A stretch of 64,000 nucleotides of DNA from Plutella xylostella (GCF_932276165.1 NC_064002.1:4092001-4156000), one strand, 5' to 3'. Shown: positions 48,481 to 60,154, counted from the first letter of the stretch. Notes: generated by a model not told the origin, from the letters alone. Translations and numbers: made by a program.

Positions 48481-50019
48481 CTTCAGATACCAACGATTTA
48501 CAACTGAACGATTTTTTGTAACATCTCATCTCAGTCAAGAATCGTTTTATTTTGTTACTACCTACATATAAGCTGTATTACCAAAATGTAAATTGAATAA
48601 TTGTTATCTCTAGTCATCTAATTTAAATAATCCGTTCAGCTGTATCATAAATTTGTGTAATTAAATGAAAGCTTTAACAGGATTTGCATAAACCAAGTAG
48701 GTACACGCCAGAAATACGGTAATTGGCTTGTTTAAACTTTCAACTTTTAAGTAAATGAACAAAGGTCGTGGAGGGGACACACGGTGCAGTGAATGGTAAG
48801 ATCTAGAATTCTAACTTATAAGCCTAGGTCAATCAAATATTAACTTTTAAAAAACTCTAACAATGTCCAATGAGAAACTATAATTCTTCAAGATACTTCT
48901 AATGGTTACAAAGTTCAACTTCATCAATAAAAGTGATAAATAAATAAAAACCTGCGATAAAGAATGACTGGAACTTAGCAACGCTGCAACGTTATTCCTA
49001 CAGAGGACTCTGTAAACGCTAAATAAGGAATGATTCACACCATTTGAGCACGAGAAGAAATTACAAGAAACTAAATAGGTACTAGCCAGATATTATGTTT
49101 CAATTTTCAAATATCTTCATTACGTGGGTAGCAACTATGAACGGAGGATTATAATGTGGCCTTGCACTCAGCAAGCGTGCGTCCCGAGCATCCATTAAGA
49201 AACGCTATTTCTGTATGTATTACTGACTAAAGCTTACTTTAGACTGGATGCAATTTTTATGACTTTTTAAGCTGATTCCCCGAAAGGATTCCGTGCTTAC
49301 ATCCACTTATTATAGAAAGTTTATGATCCCTTGTTTGAATGAAGGATAAACTATGAACGAGAAATTAACCGTGTGATGAAATATTTTGAAGAATAAGCAG
49401 AAAACAACTTATGAACAACCCAACCAAGCAAGCTGTACCTAATTCAATAAATTTTCACCGCTTACGCACCGCTCGTGAAAAATCGGAACTGTTTCGTAAA
49501 AGATAACATCTTTAACGCATTAATCATGGAAAGACAGGGACGATTTAGCATTAAAACATTAAGTAAGTTTAAAAATAGTTCCTCATTGCTCGCCGTAATG
49601 TTCGTGTAATGCCGTCGGCCTTTCGACTAAACATTTTCTTGACCCTGAAACTTTCAACGGCTTACTTAATATGAGCGGAGTCATGAGGTCTAATTGTATT
49701 ATGATAGAGGCCGTCTGTACTTAGGCCATTAGAATCAATTTGTCTTTCGAAATGCATGATATTCAGCGATTAAAGTTTTCGATTAAGTTAATAATGGTAG
49801 GCTGGGCGGTTTTCGGATTTTAAAGTTTAGTGACGTCACGTCTATCATAGATAGACGACAGCGATGTCATAATGCTTTTGTTCGACATCGGCATCATTCG
49901 AAGCATTCACGTATACTTCTATATTCACGGGTACATACATATACAAACCCATGCATGCATACGCTATCTAGAATTAGCTTGAAAATAAAGTTCAATCATA
50001 CCTTAACCTAGGTACCCAA

Positions 50020-50785
50020 AAGGGTTCCGCTCATCTCGCATAATCTTTATTGACCAAAACTCATTTCGCATAACTCGTATGGTCTAAACTTTTTTGGCCG
50101 AACCATCACTTTGCCAAGACTTATGTGGCATAAGGCTCGTTTCGTCTAAAACTCTCTAGGCACAATCTTTAAACACCTAAGTTTCGTTTGCTAAAAATTT
50201 ATGTTCGTCTATACCTATGTATAATCTTGTTTCTCCTAATGTTATCTTAATAAATAATATATTAAGTATGTAGTATAAATGTACAAATTGTGGTATTTTT
50301 CTCCTACATCCCGAAAATCACGATATTGTATGATCAAAAAATCGAAAGTTAACGACCAATATAATTATTACAAACCCCATAAGATCGAAACCTAAAAATA
50401 GGTGCGACGACGAGCAAAGCGAGGAGGAGCGTGTTAGGTGCACATGTTCATCAAAACCAAAGCGGAGCGCAGCGGAGCGGAGCGGAGCGTTTTCCAAATA
50501 GCGGGAACAATACAAGGCACCAGTTTGCGCTATGTAGGGAGACGCTCCGTCAAAGTTAAAGCCAAACGAATATTATTACTTTGTATAAACCTATGCCATA
50601 GCATTATTAGGCTATTCAAGATTTGGCCATACCATTATTAGGCTAAACAATGTTATGCGAAATAACTTTTTACTAAACGAGATTTATGCCATACGATTTT
50701 CGGCGTAACGAGACTTTGACCAAACGTTACTATGCAATACGAGATTAGGCAAATAAATCTTATGCCAAAAAAGGTAGAACCTACC
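50020..50785. repeat. Fold-back region of degenerate ~20-nt words
   Basis: The left part repeats variations of cgcataactcgtatggtcta / tttggccgaac; the right part (50600-50785) carries the reverse complements (gccatacgattttcggcgta, aggcaaataaatcttatgcc). Ends ggttccgctc / ggtagaacc are weakly inverted. The words drift but keep a gcataa-(N)-cgt-(N)-ggcc rhythm. No ORF; class unknown. Confidence 0.6.
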
Positions 50786-51699
50786 CAAAATTACACCGAT
50801 AGTATTTCTGTAATACTTTGATTGACGTACGCCACATCGCTACCGCATCATCGCGCATCTAGGTACAAAAATACAAATTATACTTTAAAACGTAGAAAAA
50901 CGTGAAGGGGCACCAATCAATTAGATTAGAATACAAAATGTCGAGTAATTCCGTTCAGGCGTGCGTGCTCGATGCGATTGTTAAAAACCGCCCTCGATTC
51001 CGTCACGGCGCCCTATTCACGAAGACTACAGACTACAACCCCTGACTGGTCAATCCACGTGACAAACCCTCACCTTACAGTTTCTTATATTTTTGTATGA
51101 ATTCCTAATCATTTGTTTTCATAACAGTAATTATTACGTGGCTTACAATGAAAGCTGTTGTGAAATCGGTATGCTTAATGCAACGAGATACAGTCGTTAT
51201 CGCTGCGGATGTTGTCGATTGCGTGTCGATTGTTGACAATTCTCGTTCGTTCATTCGTCGCTTTTATATCGTAGCGTGATCTAGAATAGTCCCTCAGAAT
51301 GCATCCATAGTATCGACATAATCGGGGACTGTTATGTCCCTTTTTATGTACGGTCTAGAGGTTCGTCTCGTGTCACGAATGCTACCGTATTATAAATCAA
51401 ATTGGATTGCGTCGCTGGGGTGCCTTCTTTGTTATACGTAAGTAATGTACAAGTTATATTTATAATATAACTGGGGGGTACATAAAATACCGGAGTAAAC
51501 TATTCATAGGTGACGATCAACAAGCTCTATGCATAAACCGACAATAAATATTTTACACATTAACATGAATCATGATGATCACACTAATCTATCTATGACA
51601 ACTAAAGAAATAAATCACGTTTAATATAAAATTTAAATTCTGTTTGTCTTAATCGCTAAACCTAAGTAGGTACCTTACAAGGAAATATTCTGTATAGGT

Positions 51700-51936
51700 T
51701 TGTTCGTAGCGGGAAGGAACCTCCATCACGTCACGGTATCGGAACAGCTGAAGGCTCGCAGTGTAGGGCGGGCGGCCGCCGCGACTCCACCCCCGCTCCG
51801 TTACGTTCTACGCCCCGCAAGTTACGCGCTACGTCCTAACTCCTACATGTTACATACTAATGGAAAAGAAAACACGTTAAACTTTATCTCTGACCTCTTT
51901 GCTACATTATGCCGCTGAAATGAAGACAGCTAGACG
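51700..51936 (+). promoter_or_regulatory. Possible TTLL 5' leader exon
   Basis: GC-rich stretch ending in a good donor (gctagacg then gtaagt at 51937), about 100 bp before the acceptor at 52034. An upstream ATG in this leader would be out of frame with the TTLL start. Transcription start not identifiable. Confidence 0.35.
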
Positions 51937-52045
51937 GTAAGTTACGCTTGTGAGACTTGTGAGGTTGTTTCAATTCTGATAGTCAAATGTTTATGTTACT
52001 TAATTTATTGGTAAGTAATTGTGTGTGTTTACAGAAAAACTGAAA

Positions 52046-55000
52046 ATGGAAGACGATTATGATGATGATGAGCCGTTCATTTACCGACTGAACGATAATG
52101 GTACGGGGCCCGGTTTGCTTATTAAGGTAAGACACTGGCAGACTTTTAAAAAACACACTAACAAAGAGGAAGTTATTGAAGCTTTTACTGTTTTAATTAT
52201 GATTATTTAAAATAAAATTTATTATGGGATTAATGTAAATCTAGTGGTTACTGCATCAAACTACAAACATAGACGTAAGATAGATAATGTTTATTCATTG
52301 ATCACAATAACATAATGCCGCTCGTCAGTTGCTTGTAGGTAGATAGTTACGTTGCCTACGAAATTGCGAGATGCTTATCAAGTCATGAGTTCGACGCTTG
52401 GCCTTATTTATTAGGTATGAATATCTACGATCTATCCTGGCCTTCACTATATTCCTATTACGGAAAATCTTTTGAAGTGAGCTACTTACTACTAGTTAAC
52501 CTTTCCACTTCTGTTGAACTTTAGTCGAACTAACCAGATTTATTTATAGGCAAGAAATTGCAATGAAGTGCTTGGACTATTTGGAAAATTTTAAGGGTTT
52601 CTACAAAAACATGGCAACGCTTTATTTTTCAAAACGGTGCTTTTAAAGATAAGGAATCATTGATAAGAATATTTTCTTAAGAAACATCATCATCAGTTGC
52701 TAAGTCCGATGTTTTAAAAAAAACATGTGGATAGATATTTTCTTTTGACTCGTCGCGTCGGGTACCTTCCTAACATACAAGTAATTTAAAGCAAATTACC
52801 TTCACCAACTTTCAAACTCACATTTGCGTACCAGATATGTGCGGAACGGGGCTGGCGGTTGTACCAGGGCTACAGCGGTGGTGAGGAGAAATGGAACTTA
52901 TGGTGGCGTACTAGCGCCTTCCCGGCCGCGTGCTATAAGGCCCTCGGTGACTGGCAGGTGAGTTTGTGAGTCTTTGCTCAGCTATACGCTCCTGGTAACA
53001 TAACTTGTAATTTATTACCAAAGTAGTGTTGGGTTTTATAAGTAAAACCAGTGGATTAAAAGGATTGTAAAGATATATTGAAGAATAGTTTTCACACGAC
53101 ACAGGAAGGTATTGGTGGAAGTACTAAGTGACTTTTCTATTGACATAATAATCTACTATAGACAATAGAACTAAACCATTGGTTGAGTTTACAAACTCTT
53201 TTCAACACTTTCCCTTAAACCAACCAATAGTTATAATGCCTGAACTCATATCCCTAAGTATTTCACACCAAATAATAAGCCTCAGGAAATACATGAGTTA
53301 CACTAAGTTATGTTACATAAAATGTTCACCAACATAACAACAATAAACATAAACAGTTAAAACTTAAACATCCAACAATAAACAGTTAACGAATCTATTA
53401 TGTTTCATAATAGGCAGAGGCTTTGTCAATAGATCCGCTGGCATTTCATCAGTTGGACAATACTTCAACTGCACCGCATTTTCTGACACAACTTGTCTAA
53501 TAAAATGATGCCTAACATCAATATGTTTAGTTCTCGAATGGTACATTTGGTTGACACTTAACTTTTGAGCCGATTGGTTATCGTTATACATAGTTACACA
53601 AACGTTGATACCTAACAATTCATGTAAGAAAGAGCGAATAAACAACGCTTCCTTACAGGCATCAGACAGTGCCATGTATTCGGCTTCAGTACTGCTGAGA
53701 GCCACCGTTTTCTGCTTTCGACTTTCCCATGAGACTAAGTTATTACCAATTTTGAATACATACCCTGTGTATGACTTCCTATCCACTGCACTAGCTGCCC
53801 AATCAGCGTCCACGTAGGCAGTGAGACTTAGTCCATTCTTCTCGAACGTCAAACAATGATTAATTGTACCTTTCAAATAGCGTAGGACACGCTTTGCAGA
53901 TTTCCAGTGAACTTCAGCATAGCTTTGATTGAACTGGCTCAATGAACTCACGGCATATGCAATGTCCGGCCTGGTACATACTGCAACATACATAAGGCAA
54001 CCAATTAAATTTCTATAGTTAAAGTTACCTAATTTCTCAGCTTTATGAAGTTTCAGTCCAGCTTCCATGGGAGTACTAGCTGGCTTGCAATCCGACATCT
54101 GGAATTTATTCAGAACCGTCTGAATATAGTTCGACTGGTCCAGAGTAATCCTGCCATCCTTGTTTGTAATCTTCATACCTAGTATGTGGTGCGCTGCACC
54201 CAAGTCTCTCATGGCGAACTCCTTCATAAGCTTGTCTTTCAGCTTCTTCTTTTCTTCAGCAGAACATGACGTAAACAGTAATATGTCATCAACGTAAATA
54301 CTGATTATCATCGGCTTTCCCTGATGCGATTTGAAATAAACACATGGTTCTGTACTTACTCTCTTAAAACCGAAGTTTTGAGTCAAAGCAGTATCTAACT
54401 TATCATACCATGACGTCGCAGCTTGCTTGAGTCCATAAATGGCCTTATTAAGTTTGTATACCTTTCCATTTCCTCCTTTTATTTCAAATCCTTCAGGTTG
54501 CTCCATATAAACCTGCTCCTTTAAATCTCCATTCAGGAAAGCAGTAATTACATCCATATGGTCAATCTCCATATTATATTCTGCAGCGATAGCTAACAAC
54601 ATTCGTATCGTTGAATATCTTACGACCGGAGCAAACGTTTCTTCATAATCGACGCCATAGGTTTGCGTATAGCCCTTCGCAACTAGTCTGGCTTTGTATC
54701 GAAGAATTTCTCCATCAAGCCCCCTTTTCCTTTTGAACACCCATTTATATTTCACTGCTTTGTGATTAGCCGGCCTATCAACTAGAGTCCAACAGTTATT
54801 CTTCTTAAAAGAATCATACTCATCTGACATAGCAGCTCTCCATTGCTCAGCCTCGCTTCCACTCATTGCCTCTCGAACGGTGGTCGGCTCGTCAGTGGCA
54901 GAACTCTGCATGTCGCAGTTGAAGGCGGCAAACTCAGCACTCTCTTCATAGTCTGTGTCTTCTTCCAGTGAAGAACTGCCTGGAACGTACGTCGAATCCA

Positions 55001-58000
55001 ACGGATCATCTGTTTCACCAGATGTTTCAGCATCCTCAGAGTCATCTTTTGAATTATTATCAATCGCTGAATCGGAATTTATGTCATCAGATTGATTTAA
55101 TCCCTCAACAGATGGCTCTGTAGATTGCTCATTACACTCAGACAAACTACTATTAGAGTCATTCATGTTAGGTGGCGGGCTTTGCATGAATACCATATTC
55201 ATGTCTACTTTATCATCATGTGACAATTCCTTAGTTTTGAATTTATCCTCTAGGAATACCACATCCCTCGCTATTGTGAATTTACGAGGATCAGTTGGGT
55301 CTATCAGTCTGTACCCCTTTGTTTCTGTACAGTACCCAACAAATCTCCATAGCTTGCTCTTTGAATCTAGTTTCTTTCGATTCTTTACTAAAGCATACGC
55401 TATACAACCAAAAACTCTAAGATTGTTGAGGTCTACCTTCTTATTTGTCCACGCTTCCTCAGGAGTAGCACCCATAACAGCTCTGGTTGGGCTTCGATTC
55501 TTCAGGTAAACAGCGGTGTTCACTGCTTCAGCCCAAAACTCCATGCCCAAGCCAGCTTGCTGCATCATGCAGCGGGCTGCCTCCATCACAGTTCGGTTTG
55601 CTCGTTCAACAACTCCATTCTGAGCAGGCGAATGCGGCACTGTCGTCTGGTGCCGTATTCCAGCCTCTTTGAGAAACTTCTGAAACTGAGAATTGACAAA
55701 TTCACCACCTCCATCACTTCTTAGGATTTTTATTTTTCGCTCGGTTTGGTTCTCTACCAACGCCTTGAAGTGTCGAAAACTTTCAAATGTTTCATTTTTA
55801 GTTTTTAAAAAATAAACATAAGTTTTCCTTGTAAAATCATCTATAAACAGCAAGAAGTATCTTGCTCCACTGAACGACGGCTTCTGCATAGGCCCACACA
55901 GATCCGTGTGCACTAAGCCAAGTACCTCATCAGCCCTACTAGATGACTTCGATGGGAAAGGAAGTCTAGATTGCTTTCCCTCAATGCAAGCCACACATGA
56001 CTTATAATCAGCACTATCATACTTAATTCCAGTAGCCATACCTCTATTCAGGAGACCCATGCTCCTAGAGTTTAGGTGACCCAGCCGCTGATGCCACACC
56101 TCTTGAGATACCTTGGAACTCGATGAAGCCAAGGACGCAGACTGCTGCACTTCCTCCTTCACATTGCCATTCCCTTGAGATGCCTTGCGGCTAGTCGAAG
56201 TCGAGGAAACACACTTCTTAGATTCCTCCTTCATCGCACCATCCTGTGAACATACTAAAGTATTACCTAACCCCAAGCTAGATAACGGTGGCTCTCTAGC
56301 TACTTTCGATGCTATCTTACACTGCTCTCTGACACCTACAATGTCGAGCCGGTAAACACCATTGATCTGAGTAGCGCTACCTAGAAACTCACCGTCAGCA
56401 TTAGTTATTTTACAGTGCTCTTTAGTAAATACAACTTTATGGCCCTTTCTTGTCATTGCACTCACCGACAGTAAATTTGTGGTTAGTTGTGGTACAAAAT
56501 AGACATCACTTATTGTCCTTAAGCAACCACCCTTAAGTTGCACCTTGACTTGACCCATTCCCGCGGTATTGATATAGTCTCCGTTTGCGATCTTCACAGT
56601 AGCCGGTTTATCCGATACAAAATCGTACATAACTGACCGATCATTGCACATGTGATTCGTCGCGCCTGAATCAATATACCACTGTTTTTCACTCACAACA
56701 CTAACACTTAGCGCCGTTAACAGAGCTGAATGGTCTGTGCTTCCTTCCTTGTCCTCGCCTTGCCCCGACTTGCCTCCAGACGTCACCAGTGGACAGTTCC
56801 GCATCAGGTGACCAGCCTCCTGGCACGTGAAGCACTTCTTCACCAGTGCCGAAGCTGATGTAGTATCCTGATTGTCCTCCCGTCTGTGGTCTTCCTGCAG
56901 CAACTTTGCCTCCACAGTCTCGCTGGCCAGTTTTATATTGCCATGCAACTGCTCTCTAAAGGCTAAATTTGAACTCGACATTGTTTAGTTTTTAACAATT
57001 TCGTTTTCACAATAACAACTGCGCCGGCCGGCCTCGGCTCCCGAACAAATTTTCAATCTGTGATACTTCGTGTAATATTTCAAAAATCTTACTACCAAAT
57101 GATCCTGGGCCCATAACCTGTTGGGTTTAATAAGTAAAACCAGTGGATTAAAAGGATTGTAAAGATATATTGAAGAATAGTTTTCACACGACACAGGAAG
57201 GTATTGGTGGAAGTACTAAGTGACTTTTCTATTGACATAATAATCTACTATAGACAATAGAACTAAACCATTGGTTGAGTTTACAAACTCTTTTCAACAA
57301 GTAGAAGTAAAATATTTGTTCAATACAATACATGTTTTGTAGTTGTCAGGTATTTCTGGGCTAGAACTGGAAGTGATTTTGAGAATATGTACCTAGGTCA
57401 AATTGATAAAACTGCATGCCGAATGTTGGATTTGAGCCCAATAGATAGATATTACAGTCTAACGTTTGAACGCCAATCAGCATAGGACAAGTGCAGTAGG
57501 TAATAATAATAATGCTTCTGGCTAGCAGTGGCGGCTGGTGCCTCAGATACCCGGTGGTGCACTTTATGGGTTTAGTAATTTTTTGGAGAAAAATAGATTA
57601 ACTATTACAATTAGAAGTAAAAAAAATATAAGTATATTTTACCTTATTTATTGACGCGAAATAGCTTCTCCGCCGAAACGAAAACAACACACGAAAAAGC
57701 ATTTAGTCTCTCACATCCACATAACCATTTCTTTTTATTTAACATTTCACTTTTGAAAATTCAGGTAGGTACTTATAAGTTTCATTTTTTGTTTTGCACT
57801 AAAGGCCGAGGCGGCCCAGCAGATTTAATGTCCAGTCTATTTTGCAATTTCCTATTGCTTTTTATGAAGTCAATATTGTATTTTGCACTCATTTTCACTC
57901 ACACACACAAGAAATCTTTACTACTTTCTTAGTTAATAAGTAATTAGCAAATTAATTACGTATTCGCGCGCGAAAGGTGAAACTGACAATGACATGACAA

Positions 58001-59034
58001 GTGCATCGTTCGTAGGTCACGCCACCGGTCAAGGCCACCGCCCGCGCCCGCGCCTCCCGTGGCGTCATTCGTATTGTTTCGGCAATTTCCGGTCGCGTGC
58101 GGCGCACGGATTTATCCTAGAACTGCATACAGTTTGTACTGAGCATCTTCCGTCTCACGCGCCGGGCGATTTCCATCCTGTTTCATACTATGTGTAGGAG
58201 CTCGCGCCGTGCGACAATCCGAGCGCACGAGGCCGTTTTTGTTCAAGCAAAAATAAGATCTAATTCTTTCGCAGTAGAAATCAAAATAGGCCAGCTCGAT
58301 TTAATTTAACTCGTAACGATAATCAGATTTATGTAATTTCTGTTTAGGGTAGGTATTACGGTTGTTATATTGGTATTTTTTGTGAAGTTTTTTTTTACAC
58401 GTACCTAGTATGGTATAGGAAGAAGGAAGGTACATTTTTAGAAAGTTTTTAAATGGTAGTGCGTTGCACGGGCGCACTTGAGGTGCAGCCGCCACTGCTG
58501 GCTAGGTACATAATCATGTCGATTCTGAAGGCACAACCTGAGTCGTGAGCACAAGTTTCGATCCTCCGTTAACGTTGCGTATCGTCAACTGTCACTGTCA
58601 AAATGTAAGGCAAAGTTAGTTCCAAAAGTGACATTTGTTTTTTCCATATGTTAGTTAGTACAAAATTATTTAAAATTTGATTTAAATACGTTTAGCGTTT
58701 GGTAAAAGTGACCCTTCGTGTAGATTCAAAAATAGTATCGAATAATGTGCTCGCTCCACTGTAATTTTAGTGACGTCAAATCTAATCTATTTATTTTACT
58801 TCGACGCTGTAAGGTTTTTGTAAATCTAATTTCCCACTGCCAAAATGGAAGGTTGACATTGATAAAATAAAAATGTTGTGCCTTCAGAATCGACATAAAT
58901 GATTCATATACTGATTGTTTTGTGTTTCAGTTCATGAACCACATACCGAAGGGCGGGTCCATCTGCCGGAAGGACAGTCTGTCGCGTCTCCTGCGCTGCA
59001 TGCGGAAAATATACGGCTCCATCTATGATTTCAG
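52046..59034 (+). CDS. Tubulin tyrosine ligase-like protein, TTLL2-like (5' three exons, partial)
   Basis: Coding exons 52046-52126 (starting MEDDYDDDEPFIYRL), 52835-52957 and 58931-59034 join in frame (phase 0 then 2 nt over at the last donor). The peptide has FIYRLNDNGTGPGLL, ERGW, EKWNLWWRTS and then FMNHIPKGGSICRKDSLSRL, the TTL-domain entry in which a lysine-aspartate (RKD) follows the N-H-I/F-P turn. TTLL enzymes add glutamate or other residues to tubulin tails using ATP; the WNLYWR..NH.PG..LTRKD pattern is most like TTLL2. The ATP-grasp body must lie right of base 64000. Exon 52035-52126 has an acceptor 11 bp before the ATG, so a non-coding first exon exists. Intron 2 has been enlarged by a copia element and a hAT element. 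Confidence 0.68.
53027..53207 (-). repeat. copia 3' LTR
   Basis: 181 bp, TG...CA. The only difference seen from the 5' LTR is gggttttataag versus gggtttaataag near the outer end. A purine tract (complement of ctttccctt, 53208-53216) lies directly inside it and is the likely plus-strand primer. Confidence 0.95.
53364..56981 (-). CDS. copia Gag-Pol polyprotein (gag core missing)
   Basis: 1205 codons, no internal stop. Order: CCHC zinc knuckle at residues 50-63 (C-x2-C-x4-H-x4-C), aspartic protease DSGA near 104, pre-integrase zinc region with HQRLGH and CVAC, integrase with HTDLCGP, SDGGGEF and the ERANRT helix (D-D-E residues present), reverse transcriptase with AFLNGDL and YVDD, and RNase H with DADWA, STEAEY and the TKHID region. 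Only ~49 residues precede the zinc knuckle, whereas copia-type Gag normally has several hundred there. An in-frame deletion of the gag core is therefore likely, leaving enzymes intact but particle formation doubtful. Confidence 0.95.
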   Translation of the reverse strand: MSSSNLAFREQLHGNIKLASETVEAKLLQEDHRREDNQDTTSASALVKKCFTCQEAGHLMRNCPLVTSGGKSGQGEDKEGSTDHSALLTALSVSVVSEKQWYIDSGATNHMCNDRSVMYDFVSDKPATVKIANGDYINTAGMGQVKVQLKGGCLRTISDVYFVPQLTTNLLSVSAMTRKGHKVVFTKEHCKITNADGEFLGSATQINGVYRLDIVGVREQCKIASKVAREPPLSSLGLGNTLVCSQDGAMKEESKKCVSSTSTSRKASQGNGNVKEEVQQSASLASSSSKVSQEVWHQRLGHLNSRSMGLLNRGMATGIKYDSADYKSCVACIEGKQSRLPFPSKSSSRADEVLGLVHTDLCGPMQKPSFSGARYFLLFIDDFTRKTYVYFLKTKNETFESFRHFKALVENQTERKIKILRSDGGGEFVNSQFQKFLKEAGIRHQTTVPHSPAQNGVVERANRTVMEAARCMMQQAGLGMEFWAEAVNTAVYLKNRSPTRAVMGATPEEAWTNKKVDLNNLRVFGCIAYALVKNRKKLDSKSKLWRFVGYCTETKGYRLIDPTDPRKFTIARDVVFLEDKFKTKELSHDDKVDMNMVFMQSPPPNMNDSNSSLSECNEQSTEPSVEGLNQSDDINSDSAIDNNSKDDSEDAETSGETDDPLDSTYVPGSSSLEEDTDYEESAEFAAFNCDMQSSATDEPTTVREAMSGSEAEQWRAAMSDEYDSFKKNNCWTLVDRPANHKAVKYKWVFKRKRGLDGEILRYKARLVAKGYTQTYGVDYEETFAPVVRYSTIRMLLAIAAEYNMEIDHMDVITAFLNGDLKEQVYMEQPEGFEIKGGNGKVYKLNKAIYGLKQAATSWYDKLDTALTQNFGFKRVSTEPCVYFKSHQGKPMIISIYVDDILLFTSCSAEEKKKLKDKLMKEFAMRDLGAAHHILGMKITNKDGRITLDQSNYIQTVLNKFQMSDCKPASTPMEAGLKLHKAEKLGNFNYRNLIGCLMYVAVCTRPDIAYAVSSLSQFNQSYAEVHWKSAKRVLRYLKGTINHCLTFEKNGLSLTAYVDADWAASAVDRKSYTGYVFKIGNNLVSWESRKQKTVALSSTEAEYMALSDACKEALFIRSFLHELLGINVCVTMYNDNQSAQKLSVNQMYHSRTKHIDVRHHFIRQVVSENAVQLKYCPTDEMPADLLTKPLPIMKHNRFVNCLLLDV
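57105..57118 (-). promoter_or_regulatory. copia primer-binding site (initiator tRNA-Met anticodon arm)
   Basis: The plus strand here reads CTGGGCCCATAACC, the anticodon stem-loop of eukaryotic initiator tRNA-Met (anticodon CAU), directly abutting the 5' LTR. Drosophila copia is known to prime from an internally cleaved initiator tRNA half, and this site fits the same mechanism. Confidence 0.85.
57119..57299 (-). repeat. copia 5' LTR
   Basis: 181 bp, the upstream LTR for the minus-strand element; should contain its promoter and polyadenylation site. Confidence 0.95.
57526..58497. mobile_element. Non-autonomous hAT-type element, copy B (972 bp)
   Basis: Same family as 47412-48480, with 8-bp duplication CTGGCTAG at 57518-57525 and 58498-58505. 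It lacks about 100 bp of copy A in several small gaps. The middle ORF is kept (57994-58197, 67 codons). It lies in TTLL intron 2, 220 bp from the copia 5' LTR. Confidence 0.92.
58517..58894. mobile_element. MITE with TGTCGATTCTGAAGGCACAA ends
   Basis: tgtcgattctgaaggcacaa at the left and the reverse complement at the right. The target duplication is unclear. Its left half (about 58545-58760) matches, reversed, the interior of the 60155-60571 element. It ends only ~35 bp before the acceptor of exon 58931-59034. Confidence 0.7.
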
Positions 59035-59909
59035 GTAAGTCTCTCTCTAAGGTACTTGGCCAAGTAAATTTCTATAGTTATTTTTTCACAAATGTAAGCA
59101 TTAAGGTCAACCGGGGCCATTGCGCCACAATACTTTGACTTTCATATTCATTTGAACATAACAAACAGACTATACGCCCTATTAAGCTATAACTTGTGAT
59201 ACATATTAGGAAATTTTATCTAGTTTCATATTTTGATGCAATTTTATAGAATTTTAAATATATTCTACGTGTAAACGACGTTTCTACAAAAAATGGGAAT
59301 TTTAGGCGCAATAACCCCTAGTGGGGCTAATGCCTCTTTCAAAAGTTTGAGTTCCAAAGATAGATAGCAGATAACTCCAGTAGTTCTAAAGTATGAGGTT
59401 CGGAAGATAAATTGATTCGAGGCATTAGTTCTGCTACCGACCGCCAGGGCGCTGTTCATATTTTCATACAAAATTACTCGACGAATTCTACTTCACGTTC
59501 ACGATGAACATTCATGCTAAGGGGTCAGATACTTTATTTATTTAGTGGGTACTTATGTAAAATACTACGCATTAAATCAAATCCCAAAATTAGGTCAGGG
59601 AAAGGGAAAAGCGCCTCATTTAAAGCCATTAAACAATCGACTGAATACCAATGTATCTAATGTTATTGTAATTTCAACCGATTAAAAGAATAACAAAAAA
59701 ATATGGTAATAGAACACGCAAAACCCTGAATGATCATTGTAAATCATATTTCATGAACGGAATTTAATTATGGAGACGTATAGTGTCGTATAGTCGTGCT
59801 TTTATTGTACCAATGAATGAGCTTTCAATTTCTTCCATACACAGTGGTTTTATAACTGCCTTTTTCAAGTAAAAACATACCCAAGTCGATAGTAGTAGTA
59901 CTTCCATCA

Positions 59910-60000
59910 TCATCATCATCAGCCAATAATCATCCACTGCTGAACATAGGCCTCTCCCATCCCAAGGAGCGCCACAACACTCGGTCCTCTGCCTTCCTCA
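59910..60000 (-). repeat. RTE LINE 3'-end fragment
   Basis: catcatcatcatcatcagcc followed by ccactgctgaacataggcct and gcgccacaacactcggtcct is the reverse of the RTE 3' end at 29140-29235. Severely 5'-truncated. Confidence 0.7.
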
Positions 60001-60154
60001 GTAGTAGTATTACTTAAAAAAAGTTAAATAACTTTAAACTTACTTATCCAATATCAAAATAATAATATTATGTTGGCCATAGGCAGTCGGGATGCGGAAA
60101 TGAATACCTGAATAATTAAAAAGCAGCGGTAGTAATTTCCCCTATTTTCACTTA

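Larger units (their letters stand above)
48489..52034. other. Spacer between hAT copy A and the TTLL gene
   Basis: Mostly AT-rich with no gene. Contains the fold-back region 50020-50785, a ggagc/gcgga simple repeat at 50440-50490, and a GC-richer stretch at 51700-51850 that may be the TTLL promoter and 5' leader. Confidence 0.5.
53027..57299 (-). mobile_element. Ty1/copia LTR retrotransposon, 4273 bp
   Basis: Two 181-bp LTRs (53027-53207 and 57119-57299) beginning TG and ending CA on either reading, differing at one base by eye, flanked by the 5-bp duplication AGTAG (53022-53026, 57300-57304). It lies antisense in TTLL intron 2, its 3' LTR beginning only 69 bp past the exon 52835-52957 donor. 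One open reading frame covers zinc knuckle to RNase H. The near identity of the LTRs indicates recent insertion. The gag core appears missing, see the CDS entry. Confidence 0.96.

Noticed and set aside
51700..51918. Coding exon for the TTLL gene at 51700
   Set aside because: The frame lacks an ATG start, ends in a stop before the donor and does not resemble TTLL N-termini; better seen as leader.
55165..55672. Plus-strand ORFs within the copia region
   Set aside because: Shadows of the long polyprotein frame on the minus strand.
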